Shown here: positions 1 through 7,987 of the stretch, in pieces
Numbering within the stretch: position 1 is the stretch's first letter
How the letters are laid out: each line of letters opens with the position of its first letter
Assembly (NCBI GenBank): GCA_963708095.1
Contig: OY970182.1
Span: forward strand, 1,054,001 to 1,118,000
Length of the DNA stretch: 64,000 bases
Reading direction: 5' to 3'
Origin: JAJZVS01 sp963708095
Lineage (GTDB): Bacteria; Pseudomonadota; Alphaproteobacteria; Acetobacterales; Acetobacteraceae
Notes under the pieces: generated by a model
The model's database searches: none
The model's input: only the letters and a program-made list of their open reading frames with translations
What the model was told of the DNA's origin: nothing
Position numbers and translations under genes: made by a program

Positions 1-750
1 GATGCGCTGAACGAACTTGCGCAGGGCGCCGAGGGCGAAGCCGGGGCGATCGCCGAAAGCGCCGCCGGCGCCTCCGCCGGGGTCGATCAGCTCGCCGCCG
101 CGACCGAGGAACTGTCCGCCTCGATCCGGGAAATCTCCGCGCGCATGACCGAAACCGCCGCCGCCGTGGAACGCGCCGCGACGGATGCCAACGGATCGGC
201 GAAGCACGTCGGCGTGCTGGCGGAAACCGCAAGCGGCATCGGCGAAGTGGTCCGCCTGATCGAGGATATCGCCGGGCAGACCAACCTGCTGGCGCTGAAC
301 GCCACGATCGAGGCGGCGCGCGCGGGTGACGCCGGCAAGGGCTTCGCGGTGGTCGCCGGGGAGGTGAAAAGCCTCGCCAACCAGACCGCCCAGGCGACCG
401 GCAAGATCGCCGCCCAGATCGCCACCATCCAGGCGCAGACCAACGAATCGGTGGCCGCCATCGCCAAGGTCGCCGAGCGCATCAGCGGTCTCACGATGAT
501 TGCCGCCACCGTCGCGAGCGCAGTGGAGGAACAGCGCGCGGCCACCGACGAGATTGCCCGCAGCGTGCAGCAGGCCGCCCAGGGCACCGGCAACGTCTCC
601 CAGGGCGTGGCCGGGCTGCGCCAGCGGACCGAGGATACTTCCGCCGCCGCCGAACGCATTCGCGGCGTCGCGCGCGATCTCGACGGCAGGCTCGGAACCT
701 TGCGCAGCAGTATCGACGGGCTGCTCGCGGGGATGAAACGGGCGGCGTGA
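1..750 (+). CDS. Methyl-accepting chemotaxis protein, C-terminal signalling part (partial)
   Basis: This is the cytoplasmic signalling end of a chemoreceptor that would control CheA through CheW. The frame is open from base 1, so the sensor, membrane and HAMP parts lie outside the window. The visible ~249 residues are heptad-rich and alanine-rich. They contain the conserved hairpin tip of the family, seen as DIAGQTNLLALNATIEAARA, followed by GKGFAVVAGEVKSLA. A second amphipathic helix then returns to a short Arg/Ala tail ending at TGA 748-750. No CheB/CheR-binding pentapeptide is visible at the C-terminus. The gene converges with the amidohydrolase gene 27 bases downstream. The family call is secure; the ligand cannot be judged from this part. 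Confidence 0.95.
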   Translation, partial: DALNELAQGAEGEAGAIAESAAGASAGVDQLAAATEELSASIREISARMTETAAAVERAATDANGSAKHVGVLAETASGIGEVVRLIEDIAGQTNLLALNATIEAARAGDAGKGFAVVAGEVKSLANQTAQATGKIAAQIATIQAQTNESVAAIAKVAERISGLTMIAATVASAVEEQRAATDEIARSVQQAAQGTGNVSQGVAGLRQRTEDTSAAAERIRGVARDLDGRLGTLRSSIDGLLAGMKRAA

Positions 751-777
751 GCCGCGGGCCGGTACGGCGGGCGGCGG

Positions 778-1593
778 TCAGTCGCCCGTCCAGCCGATCC
801 AGTTGCACACCCCCTGCCCCATCACCCTCGCCAGCTCCGCCCCGGCCAGCCATGGCAGTTCCTCGGTGAACAGGCCCACGCATTGGCGGTAGCTGCACGG
901 CATCCGCGTGATGTCGGTGCCCCAGAAGAACCGGTCCGGGCCGAAGGCGTCGAACAGCCGGTGCAGCGGGTCGTGGATGTTGCGGAACGGGTAGGCTTCG
1001 GTCGAATAGGCCGGCGCGCCGGTGGCCTTCACCGCCACGTTCGGACAGCGCCGGGCGATGTCGAGCAGCGCCGGCATCGTCTCCAACGCCGCTGCATCCT
1101 GCGCCGGGCGCACCCAGCCGAGGTGGTCGATGATCAGCCGCAGCCGCGGGTGGCGCTCGGCGATGGCAGCGAACGCGGGCAGGAAGCGCCAGGCCAGGGT
1201 GGCGACCGGCAGGCCAAGCCGCTCGGCTGCCGGCCACACCCAATCCATCGTGCCGTCCTCGGCCCAGCTGCGCTGGTGCGGCTGGGTCAGCGCCCAGCGC
1301 AGCCCGCGCATGCCGGGCCGGTCCTTCCAGTGCTCGATCGCCGCGCGGCTCTCCGGGGCGTCGGGCGGGAACTGGCCGAGGATGGCGAAGCGGCCGGGGT
1401 GCGCCTGGACGGCGGCGACCGCGACCTCGTTGCCGCCCTTGTCCCAGCCCGGGGGATGGATCACCGCGGCATCGACGCCGGCCGCCGCCATCTCGGCCAG
1501 GAGTTCATCGGCGGTGAAGGCGGGCACCTGGCGGTGGTGCGCGCTCGGCGTGCCGCGCGCCCACAGATGCACCTGCGCATCGACGATCCGCAT
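778..1593 (-). CDS. Amidohydrolase family protein (COG3618-type TIM-barrel hydrolase)
   Basis: The 271-residue protein resembles the amidohydrolase-2 family of metal-dependent TIM-barrel hydrolases and lactonases. It begins with DAQVHLW, which replaces the usual His-x-His pair with Gln-x-His, as is common in this subgroup. Later parts show the barrel strands LRLIIDHLGW and FFWGTDITRMPCSY, where His and the terminal Asp are expected metal or catalytic residues. Its ATG lies 15 bases after the stop of the upstream gene (1609-3225), with GGGAG as a plausible ribosome site, so the two genes are probably co-transcribed. The substrate is unknown; dicarboxylate lactones are typical of relatives. Confidence 0.85.
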   Translation of the reverse strand: MRIVDAQVHLWARGTPSAHHRQVPAFTADELLAEMAAAGVDAAVIHPPGWDKGGNEVAVAAVQAHPGRFAILGQFPPDAPESRAAIEHWKDRPGMRGLRWALTQPHQRSWAEDGTMDWVWPAAERLGLPVATLAWRFLPAFAAIAERHPRLRLIIDHLGWVRPAQDAAALETMPALLDIARRCPNVAVKATGAPAYSTEAYPFRNIHDPLHRLFDAFGPDRFFWGTDITRMPCSYRQCVGLFTEELPWLAGAELARVMGQGVCNWIGWTGD

Positions 1594-1608
1594 GCGGGCC
1601 GCTCCCGC

Positions 1609-3225
1609 CTAGCGCAGCGCCGCGATCCCCATCGCGGCTCCGAACCGGCGGGAGGCTTCCAGCGGATCGCCGTATTTGCGGTGCATCGCGGTGTGGTAGG
1701 CGGCGGCCAGCACCAGCCGGTCCTTCTCCGGGCTATGGTTCTTGCCGAAATCCTCCAGCATGCACTGGGCGATTTCCTGGTTGTGCGGATCGTTGCCGAT
1801 CCGGCACGCGGCGAGCGCCACCCGCTGCACCAGCGGCCTGCGGTCGGCGACATTATCAAGGTACGCCTGCGTCCAGGCCAGGCTCTCCGGCCCGTTCAGC
1901 CCCAGCACCGCGCCTTCCACCCGGTCGAGCAACTGCCCCGCGCCCATCCGGTCCGCCCCGGCAGGGGCGCGGATCGCGACCGGGTGCACGTCGCCGATGC
2001 CCTGCTGGTGGAAGGCCACCCGGTTCAGGAACGACGCCGCGACGAACAGCAGCTTCAGCCGCAGCGGATGGTCGAAATTGTCGAAGTACCAGCCGAGGGT
2101 GTTGCAGTATTCATAGCAATGATGCGGCATAGAGAAATTGAGGTCGCCCTGCGTCTCGACCACCAGCTCGGCGGCGGCGATCTGCAGCACGTCCAGGATC
2201 TGCCGCGGCCCCTTGCCGGCGCGTAGCAACGCCGCCAGCTTCTCGATATACGCAGGCTCGGGCTGGCGGATCACTACCTCGATCAGCTCCGCCGCCTCCT
2301 GCTGGTTCAGCGGCTCGGTGTTGGCGAGCAGCGCGGCCTCCTGCGCGCTCGCGCCGCCGTACGGGACCGCGTGCAGGCTCTCGCCGTCGATGAACATCTT
2401 GATCGCGTTGCAGGCCATTTCGTAGGTGGAATGCCAGCGCGGCCCGACCGCCATATCGAGCGCGCCGGCGTACAGCACGTGATGCGCGTTGTCCCAGCCG
2501 ATCGCGTTGCCGATCTCCACCGTCGCGCGGGCGCGATACGCCTTGTGCCCGGTGGTGAAGGACTTGTTGTACAGTATCCGGTCCTGCACATCGATCAGTC
2601 CGGCGAACACCAGTTCGGCCAGCACTTCGCGCCGGTGCGCCGTCTCCTCCATCAGGCCGAGGAACACGCGATAGGCCTCGATCACCTGGCCGCGCTCGAC
2701 CAGGGTCAGCCAGTGGCCGAGCCGCTCGCGCAGCGGCCCCGTTTCGCGCAGCGGTTCCTGGTCCTGCCAATAGGCAACCGGCGCCGGCGGATCGGCCACC
2801 GGGCCGCCCCGGAAGCCGCGCATGTAATGGCCGGGCGCGCGGCCGACCTTCTGGTTCCAGATATCAAGACCGGTCGGGATGTACCAGATCGTCTGCGCCA
2901 TCGGTAGAGCCGCGAACTCGCCCGGCAGCAGCCGGTGCAGGTTCAACGTGGCGCGCGCCGACAGCAGGCAGTGGTCGTTGTTGACGAAATTGGGATAACC
3001 GTCGTCGATGCGCTGATGGTAGGGCACATGCGTGTACGGCGCATGGATGCGCACGCCCTCGGCGACGATCTCCGCCAGCGAGCGGCCGGCACGCACCAGA
3101 TCGTAATAGATCCCGCTCGCCCCCACCTGGTCGCGCGCCATGATGCACTCCTCCAGCCTGGCGTAGAGCCCGGCGGTCTCGCGGGGGCGGTCCGTCGTGC
3201 TTGTGTCTGATACGACCTGGGACAT
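1609..3225 (-). CDS. Conserved hypothetical, all-helical protein of unknown function
   Basis: I do not recognise this ~538-residue protein with confidence. It is soluble, has no signal peptide, and is predicted to be almost entirely helical. Histidines and aromatics recur in motifs such as NAHHVLYAGALDM, YEMACNAIKMF and MPHHCYEYCNTLGWYFDNFDHP. Repeated helix pairs of this look occur in questin-oxidase-like and Rieske-associated helical domains, but that resemblance is weak. I chose the start at 3225 (MSQVVSD) rather than the in-frame ATG at 3240 because GAGGAAA sits just upstream of the second ATG. It is followed at 15 bases by the amidohydrolase gene, suggesting a two-gene catabolic or detoxification operon. 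Confidence 0.7.
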   Translation of the reverse strand: MSQVVSDTSTTDRPRETAGLYARLEECIMARDQVGASGIYYDLVRAGRSLAEIVAEGVRIHAPYTHVPYHQRIDDGYPNFVNNDHCLLSARATLNLHRLLPGEFAALPMAQTIWYIPTGLDIWNQKVGRAPGHYMRGFRGGPVADPPAPVAYWQDQEPLRETGPLRERLGHWLTLVERGQVIEAYRVFLGLMEETAHRREVLAELVFAGLIDVQDRILYNKSFTTGHKAYRARATVEIGNAIGWDNAHHVLYAGALDMAVGPRWHSTYEMACNAIKMFIDGESLHAVPYGGASAQEAALLANTEPLNQQEAAELIEVVIRQPEPAYIEKLAALLRAGKGPRQILDVLQIAAAELVVETQGDLNFSMPHHCYEYCNTLGWYFDNFDHPLRLKLLFVAASFLNRVAFHQQGIGDVHPVAIRAPAGADRMGAGQLLDRVEGAVLGLNGPESLAWTQAYLDNVADRRPLVQRVALAACRIGNDPHNQEIAQCMLEDFGKNHSPEKDRLVLAAAYHTAMHRKYGDPLEASRRFGAAMGIAALR

Positions 3226-3350
3226 GCGGCGTTTCCTCATCGGTTACGGTCGCGATCGGCGTCGCGTTGGGCGTCATCGCGTGGGGCGGCGTGCCAGGGC
3301 CGCATCCTAGGCCCGGCCCGAGAACCCCCGCAACCCGCCTGCCCCGCCAC

Positions 3351-3545
3351 GGGCAGGGCGATCGCATGTGGCAGGAACGCACCGGCCGCCACGCAACCGC
3401 CCCCTCTCCCGCTTGCGGGAGAGGGTCGGGGTGAGGGTGCTTCCGTCGTCCCCGACACCCTCACCCCAGCCCTCTCCCGCAAGCGGGAGAGGGGGCGGCT
3501 GCATGGCGGCCGGTGCGTTCCTGCCAAATGTGATCGCCCTGCCAC
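3351..3545. repeat. Large imperfect palindrome made of two inverted copies of a dispersed repeat
   Basis: Two arms of about 95 bases face each other. Each arm begins with CAGGGCGATC, passes through GGCAGGAACGCACCGGCCGCC and a CTCTCCCGC-TT-GCGGGAGAG hairpin, and ends at GGTGAGGGTG near the centre (about 3440-3455). The arms differ at only a few positions. Shorter versions of the same hairpin recur in other intergenic gaps of the window. It separates the divergent genes at 3225 (minus) and 3605 (plus). Confidence 0.9.
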
Positions 3546-3604
3546 GGGGGCTCACGGTTTCTTCACGCTCCGCGCCTGGTATTGTTGCTCTTCGGCGATG
3601 CCCG

Positions 3605-4075
3605 ATGAAATCTGGAGGAACCACTACAGGCGCAAGAGTGGCCACGGCCGTGGCAGTGGGTCTCGCGACCCTGCTCGCCAGCGCGATCGGCGTGCGCGTC
3701 GCGGTCACCCTGCTGTCGGACATGACACCGCAGGTCGGCACCCTGATCCGCTTCACCCCGACCAGCCCACCCGCCCTGGTGCAGGTCCGCGTCACCACGC
3801 GCCGCCTCGCCACCACGGTAGAACCCGCAAGAACCTGCGTTCTCTCCGCACAGGTGATGAAAGCCGACGGCGGCAGCCTGATCGTAGAAGCCCGCGACAG
3901 ACGCACCAGCCAGGCCGTGGTACACTGGGCCGGAGCACGCACCGCACACGGACCAGGCGATTGCGGCCACGCCGCCACGCTCCAAATCGGCGAAGCAGAC
4001 CTGCGTGCCCTGGCTGAAGCCGCCAGCGGACTGGGCCTCGAAGCCGCCGCAGCGCTGGCGAGGAACGGTGGGTAA
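3605..4075 (+). CDS. Hypothetical exported or membrane-anchored small protein
   Basis: This 156-residue protein is unrecognised. It has a hydrophobic N-terminal segment (about residues 10-38, rich in Ala, Val and Leu) that could be an uncleaved anchor or a signal peptide. A periplasmic part rich in beta-strand-forming residues follows, with two cysteines (in RTCVL and GDCGH) that could form a disulfide. The open frame extends upstream into the palindromic repeat, so I take ATG 3605 as the first start outside the repeat. A different-frame ATG at 3598 overlaps it and is rejected because its product is Arg/His/Pro-rich. The gene stands alone between the repeat and a convergent reductase gene. 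Confidence 0.6.
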   Translation: MKSGGTTTGARVATAVAVGLATLLASAIGVRVAVTLLSDMTPQVGTLIRFTPTSPPALVQVRVTTRRLATTVEPARTCVLSAQVMKADGGSLIVEARDRRTSQAVVHWAGARTAHGPGDCGHAATLQIGEADLRALAEAASGLGLEAAAALARNGG

Positions 4076-4123
4076 GCAAGGCCAGGGGCGCTGCCCCCGG
4101 GCCTCGCTGACCCGCCCCTCATC

Positions 4124-5200
4124 CTACCCCAGCGCGCGCTGATACGGCGACGGCAGTTCCGGCTTCACGCCGAGCGCCTTGGCTGCGCGCACCGGCCAGC
4201 CCGGATCGGCCAGTACCGCGCGCGCCAGGAACACGAGGTCGGCCCGATCGTTCGCAACGATCTCGGCCGCGTGGGTCGGCTCGCTGATCAGCCCGACCGC
4301 GCCGGTGGCGATGCCGGCGCCGTGCTTCACGGCGTCGGCGAACGGCACCTGGTAGCCCGGGTGCAAGGACGGGATGCGCATGTCGGGGCTGATACCGCCG
4401 CCCGAGCAGTCGATCAGGTCCACATCCCCGCGCGCCGCCAGCAGCCGCGCCAGCGCGACCGTGTCCTCGATCGTGATCCCGCCGGCCAGGTAGTCGGAGC
4501 ACGACAGCCGCACGAACAGCGGCAGGTCGGCCGGCCATTCGGCGCGCACGGCATCGAGCGTTTCGATCAGGAAGCGCGCGCGCCCGGCAAGATCGCCGCC
4601 GTAGGCATCGTTGCGCCGGTTGGAAACGGGGGAGAGGAAGGAGTGCAGCAGGTAGCCGTGCGCGGCGTGCACCTCGATGATGCGGAACCCGGCCTCCCGC
4701 GCCATGCGCGCCGCGGCGGCGAACTGCGCCGCGATGGCGCCGATCTCCTGGCCGGACAACGGTTGCGGGTCGGTGGCGCCGGAGACGAAGGGGATGGCGC
4801 TCGGCGCCTGCGGCACCCAGCCGCCGTCCTGCGGCGCGATCGGTTTGCCGCCTTCCCACGGCCGCTGGCTCGACGCCTTGCGCCCGGCGTGGGCGAGCTG
4901 GATGCCCGGCACCGCGCCGCAATGCGTGATCAGCGCCGCCACCCGCGTGAGCAGCGCCTGGTGGCGCGCGTCCCACAGCCCGAGGCAGCCGTGCGTGATC
5001 CGCCCGATCGCGGAGACATGCGTGGCCTCGGTGAAGACGATCCCTGCCCCGCCGGCGGCGCGGGCGCCGAGGTGCTGGATATGCCAGTCGTCGCCCAACC
5101 CGTCGGTGGCGCTGTACTGGCACATGGGCGAGACGGTGATGCGGTTGCGCGCCGTCACCGAGCGGAACGTGACCGGCTGGAACAGAAGCGGCGTGGTCAT
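4124..5200 (-). CDS. NADH:flavin oxidoreductase, old yellow enzyme family (YqjM-like)
   Basis: This FMN-dependent ene-reductase is 358 residues long, normal for YqjM/NADPH dehydrogenase relatives. It would reduce activated C=C bonds of alpha,beta-unsaturated carbonyls using NAD(P)H. Supporting motifs are the N-terminal SPMCQYSA with the redox-tuning cysteine (C27), QLAHAGRKAS, EVHAAHGYLLHSFLSP carrying the active-site His/Tyr region, and the C-terminal phosphate-binding stretch around SEPTHAAEIV. The open frame continues upstream to 5638, but ATG 5200 (MTTPLLFQPV) is preceded by AAGGA and begins exactly where family members begin. It is monocistronic, with a small plus-strand gene upstream. 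Confidence 0.93.
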   Translation of the reverse strand: MTTPLLFQPVTFRSVTARNRITVSPMCQYSATDGLGDDWHIQHLGARAAGGAGIVFTEATHVSAIGRITHGCLGLWDARHQALLTRVAALITHCGAVPGIQLAHAGRKASSQRPWEGGKPIAPQDGGWVPQAPSAIPFVSGATDPQPLSGQEIGAIAAQFAAAARMAREAGFRIIEVHAAHGYLLHSFLSPVSNRRNDAYGGDLAGRARFLIETLDAVRAEWPADLPLFVRLSCSDYLAGGITIEDTVALARLLAARGDVDLIDCSGGGISPDMRIPSLHPGYQVPFADAVKHGAGIATGAVGLISEPTHAAEIVANDRADLVFLARAVLADPGWPVRAAKALGVKPELPSPYQRALG

Positions 5201-5335
5201 GGAGCGTCCTTGTGCATGCGGCTTGCGTGCTTGCCGGGGGATGGGGGCGCTTCTAGCGTTGCGGCGGGACGGAGGGCAATCGGGACACGGCCGGGCGGCG
5301 GGATCGCTCTCCCCGGAGCGGGATGGCGGAGCAAA

Positions 5336-5587
5336 ATGGCGGAGCAAATCGGCCTCGATGAGCTGAAGGCGCGCGGCGCCGGGCGACCGGCGCCGGCGCC
5401 GGTCGCCGCCCTGTATCACGAGGCATTCCGTGATTTCGGAGTAGCGGCGTTGTGGGACCGCAGGCCGAGCGCGCATCCGACCATCGCCCAGGCGGCCGCG
5501 GTGGCCGAACGGCTGCGACGGGAGAGGACCTTGCGCGCCTTGCCGCTGGCAGCACGGATCGAGACGGCGTGTCGTGCCGCTGTCTGA
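5336..5587 (+). CDS. Small hypothetical protein
   Basis: This 83-residue open frame has a gene-like composition and the look of a conserved alphaproteobacterial small protein: AALYHEAFRDFGVAALWD, then HPTIAQAAAVAERLRRE and a C-terminal helix. It has no membrane segment or recognisable domain. The ATG at 5336 follows an almost identical out-of-frame stretch (ATGGCGGAGCAAA occurs twice, at 5323 and 5336), a small direct duplication at the start. It lies between two minus-strand genes. I am only moderately sure it is expressed. Confidence 0.45.
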   Translation: MAEQIGLDELKARGAGRPAPAPVAALYHEAFRDFGVAALWDRRPSAHPTIAQAAAVAERLRRERTLRALPLAARIETACRAAV

Positions 5588-5701
5588 GCTGCAACGCGCG
5601 ATGCTGCGCGGGGACAGCCCCGGCCCGTGACCTGCCATCGATGACGTGACGCCGGCGCCCCTCGCCCGGCCCCTCCCGCAAGGGGCGGAGGGACTGTCGG
5701 C

Positions 5702-6931
5702 TCAGCTTCGATACGACCCGTTGATGTCGATATACCCGTGCGTCAGGTCGCAGGTCCACGCCGTCGCCTTCCCCCGTCCCAGCGCCAAATCGACCGCTAT
5801 CGCGATCTCCCGGCCCTTCATATGCGCGACGACCGGGGTTTCGTCGTAGCCCGGCACCACGCCGCCGTCCTTCGCCATCCACACCCCGCCGACCGCGATC
5901 GACAGCTTGTCGCGATCGGCCGGCTCGCCCGCCTTGCCCACCGCCATGACGATACGGCCCCAGTTCGCGTCCTCCCCGGCGATCGCGGTCTTCACCAGCG
6001 GCGAGTTCGCCACCGCCATCGCGATCCGCTTCGCCGAGCGCGTCGTTGTCGCCCCCGTCACGTCGATGCGCACCAGCTTGGTGGCGCCCTCCCCGTCGCG
6101 GATCACCTGCAACGCGAGATCGAGCAGCAGATCGTCCAGCGCGGCGGCGAAGCCTGTCAGCATCCGCCCGCCCTCGGCCGGCACGCGCGGATGGCGCGCC
6201 TGGCCGGTGGCGAACAGCAGCACGGTGTCGGAGGTGGACGTATCCGAATCGACCGTCGTGCAATTGAAGCTGCCGCCCACTCCTTTGCGCAGCAGCGCAT
6301 CCAGCGCGGGGGCGGGGATTTTCGCGTCCGTGGCGATGAAGCACAGCATGGTCGCCATGTCGGGCGCGATCATGCCGCTGCCCTTGGCGATGCCGGTGAT
6401 GCGCACTTCGACCCCGCCGATCTCCGCTGTGCGCGTGGCGCCCTTCGGGAAGGTATCGGTGGTCATGATCCCGCGCGCCGCCGCCTCCCACGCGTCGTCG
6501 GCCAGCGCCGCGCGCAGCCCGGGCAGCGCAGCGGTGAGCCGGTCCACCGGCAGCACCTCGCCGATCACCCCGGTGGAGGCGACCATCACCTGCTTCGCCG
6601 GGCAGCCCACCAGCTCGGCCGCCGCGGCGGCGGTGGCGGCGCAGGCATCGTGGCCGGCGCGGCCGGTGAAGACGTTCGCGTTGCCCGCGTTCACCACCAC
6701 CGCCCGCGCCCGCCCGCCCTTCAGCGCCGCGCGGCACCAGTCCACCGGCGCACCCGGGCAGCGGTTGGTCGTGAACACGCCGGCGGCTGTGGTGCCCTCC
6801 GCCAGTTCCAGCAGCACGAGATCGGTGCGGTTGCGGTAGCGGATGCCCGCCTCCACGGCGCCGAGCCGCACGCCGGCCAGCGGCGGCAGCGCCGGCAGCA
6901 TCACGGCCAAAGGGGAAATCTGCACGTCCAT
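5702..6931 (-). CDS. argJ: Bifunctional glutamate N-acetyltransferase / amino-acid acetyltransferase ArgJ
   Basis: ArgJ transfers acetyl groups from N-acetylornithine to glutamate, closing the cyclic arginine pathway, and in bifunctional forms also makes N-acetylglutamate from acetyl-CoA. The 409-residue length is typical. The proprotein self-cleavage site is visible as KGSGMIAPDMATML, where the threonine becomes the N-terminal nucleophile of the beta chain. Other landmarks are GVFTTNRCPGAPVDW near the N-terminus, NAGNAN, STGVIGE and NWGRIVMAVGKAG. The start follows GAGGACG by a few bases. It lies only 12 bases after a DUF169 gene, so the two are probably transcribed together, which is not the usual argJ setting. 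Confidence 0.95.
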   Translation of the reverse strand: MDVQISPLAVMLPALPPLAGVRLGAVEAGIRYRNRTDLVLLELAEGTTAAGVFTTNRCPGAPVDWCRAALKGGRARAVVVNAGNANVFTGRAGHDACAATAAAAAELVGCPAKQVMVASTGVIGEVLPVDRLTAALPGLRAALADDAWEAAARGIMTTDTFPKGATRTAEIGGVEVRITGIAKGSGMIAPDMATMLCFIATDAKIPAPALDALLRKGVGGSFNCTTVDSDTSTSDTVLLFATGQARHPRVPAEGGRMLTGFAAALDDLLLDLALQVIRDGEGATKLVRIDVTGATTTRSAKRIAMAVANSPLVKTAIAGEDANWGRIVMAVGKAGEPADRDKLSIAVGGVWMAKDGGVVPGYDETPVVAHMKGREIAIAVDLALGRGKATAWTCDLTHGYIDINGSYRS

Positions 6932-6943
6932 GTTGCGTCCTCG

Positions 6944-7789
6944 TCAGTTCTTGCCGGCGTAGCTTTTCGCCATGCCTTCGGCCGGCTCGGCCTGCGGTCC
7001 GAAGGGCATGATGGGGTAGCGCAGCCCCGCCTTCGACAGGCCGATAAGGCCGGTGACGCCGCGCGCCAGATCCTCGGGCGGGCAGGCCATCAGCATCTCG
7101 TCGTCGGCGACGCCCCCGTAACGACGTTCGGCGTAGCACGGGATCGACAGGCTGACCTCGCGCGTCTTCAGCGCATGGCCCCAGGAATTGGCGCAGGCGC
7201 TTTCCCCGGTGATGGAGAAATCATAGCGCCGGTAGGTCTTCCATTGCAGTCCGTTGATGAACAGGATCATCTGCGCCGGGTTGGCGTAGAATAGGCAGAT
7301 ATCCGGCGGATCGAGCCGCGCGCTGCGCAGCGGCGCAACGACCAGCCCATGATACCGCCCCGGCGCCACCCGCGGCATCCCCGCCTGGTGTGCCGCGGCG
7401 GCGGCACGGTTCTCGAACCACACCCCCTCCATCTTGCGCCCCGAGGTGTAGATCTCGCCCGGCGCGTCGAGTCCGATCACGCTGGAGCAGCTCGAAAACT
7501 CCGGCACGTTCTCGGTCGTGATGCCGAGTGTGAAGCCGGCCAGCCGCGCCTGGGTGACCAACTGGCAGGTGGAGAAGGTCTTGCCCTTGGGCGGCCGGCG
7601 CAGGCCTGGGACACGGGCCATCTCGTCCAGGTCCTCGAACAGCTTCATCCCGATCGGCAAGGTGCGCAGGCGCAACAGATCGGCCAACTGCCCGCCCAGC
7701 ACGGCGATCGCCAAGCCATCGAGCGCGGATGCGGCGGCCGGAACCGCCGGAGACGGGCCGTCATGGGGCGGGTGGGGCGCAGTGGACAT
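6944..7789 (-). CDS. DUF169 domain-containing protein
   Basis: The 281-residue protein matches the DUF169 family, whose biochemical role is not established. Conserved cysteines typical of the family are visible in STCQLVTQAR, FSSCSSVIG, GESACANSWG and SIPCYAERRYGG; they suggest metal or cofactor binding, as inference. The acidic DDEMLMACPPEDL stretch near the C-terminus also fits. I set the start at ATG 7789 because GAGGAAGCG precedes it; the frame stays open to 8026 but that part runs into the repeat and IS end. It is the promoter-proximal gene of a likely two-gene unit with argJ. The IS4 element sits about 200 bases upstream. Confidence 0.85.
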   Translation of the reverse strand: MSTAPHPPHDGPSPAVPAAASALDGLAIAVLGGQLADLLRLRTLPIGMKLFEDLDEMARVPGLRRPPKGKTFSTCQLVTQARLAGFTLGITTENVPEFSSCSSVIGLDAPGEIYTSGRKMEGVWFENRAAAAAHQAGMPRVAPGRYHGLVVAPLRSARLDPPDICLFYANPAQMILFINGLQWKTYRRYDFSITGESACANSWGHALKTREVSLSIPCYAERRYGGVADDEMLMACPPEDLARGVTGLIGLSKAGLRYPIMPFGPQAEPAEGMAKSYAGKN

Positions 7790-7914
7790 CGCTTCCTCCT
7801 CGGCTCGCCGGCACGGCCAGGAGCACGCCCGGGAAACCCCGGGCCGCTCCCGCGCATGCCGGACCGTTCCCCCTGCATCACCACGGGCGCGCGAAACGCG
7901 CAAGAACCCGGGCG

Positions 7915-7987
7915 GACGCCGGCAGGGGAATCGGGTGAACCGGAACATCGGCGCGGGCGGCGCCTCCTTCCCTCTCCCGCTCTCGCG
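7915..7987. repeat. Left part of a dispersed palindromic repeat, interrupted by the IS4 element
   Basis: This stretch carries the shared repeat pattern CAGGGGAATCGGG, GAACCGGAA, ATCGGCGCGG, CGCCTCCTTC and then CCTCTCCCGC. The same order of blocks is seen near 50451-50515 and, inverted, near 12475-12535. The right half of the hairpin (GCGGGAGAGG) is found across the IS at 9281-9290. Confidence 0.8.
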
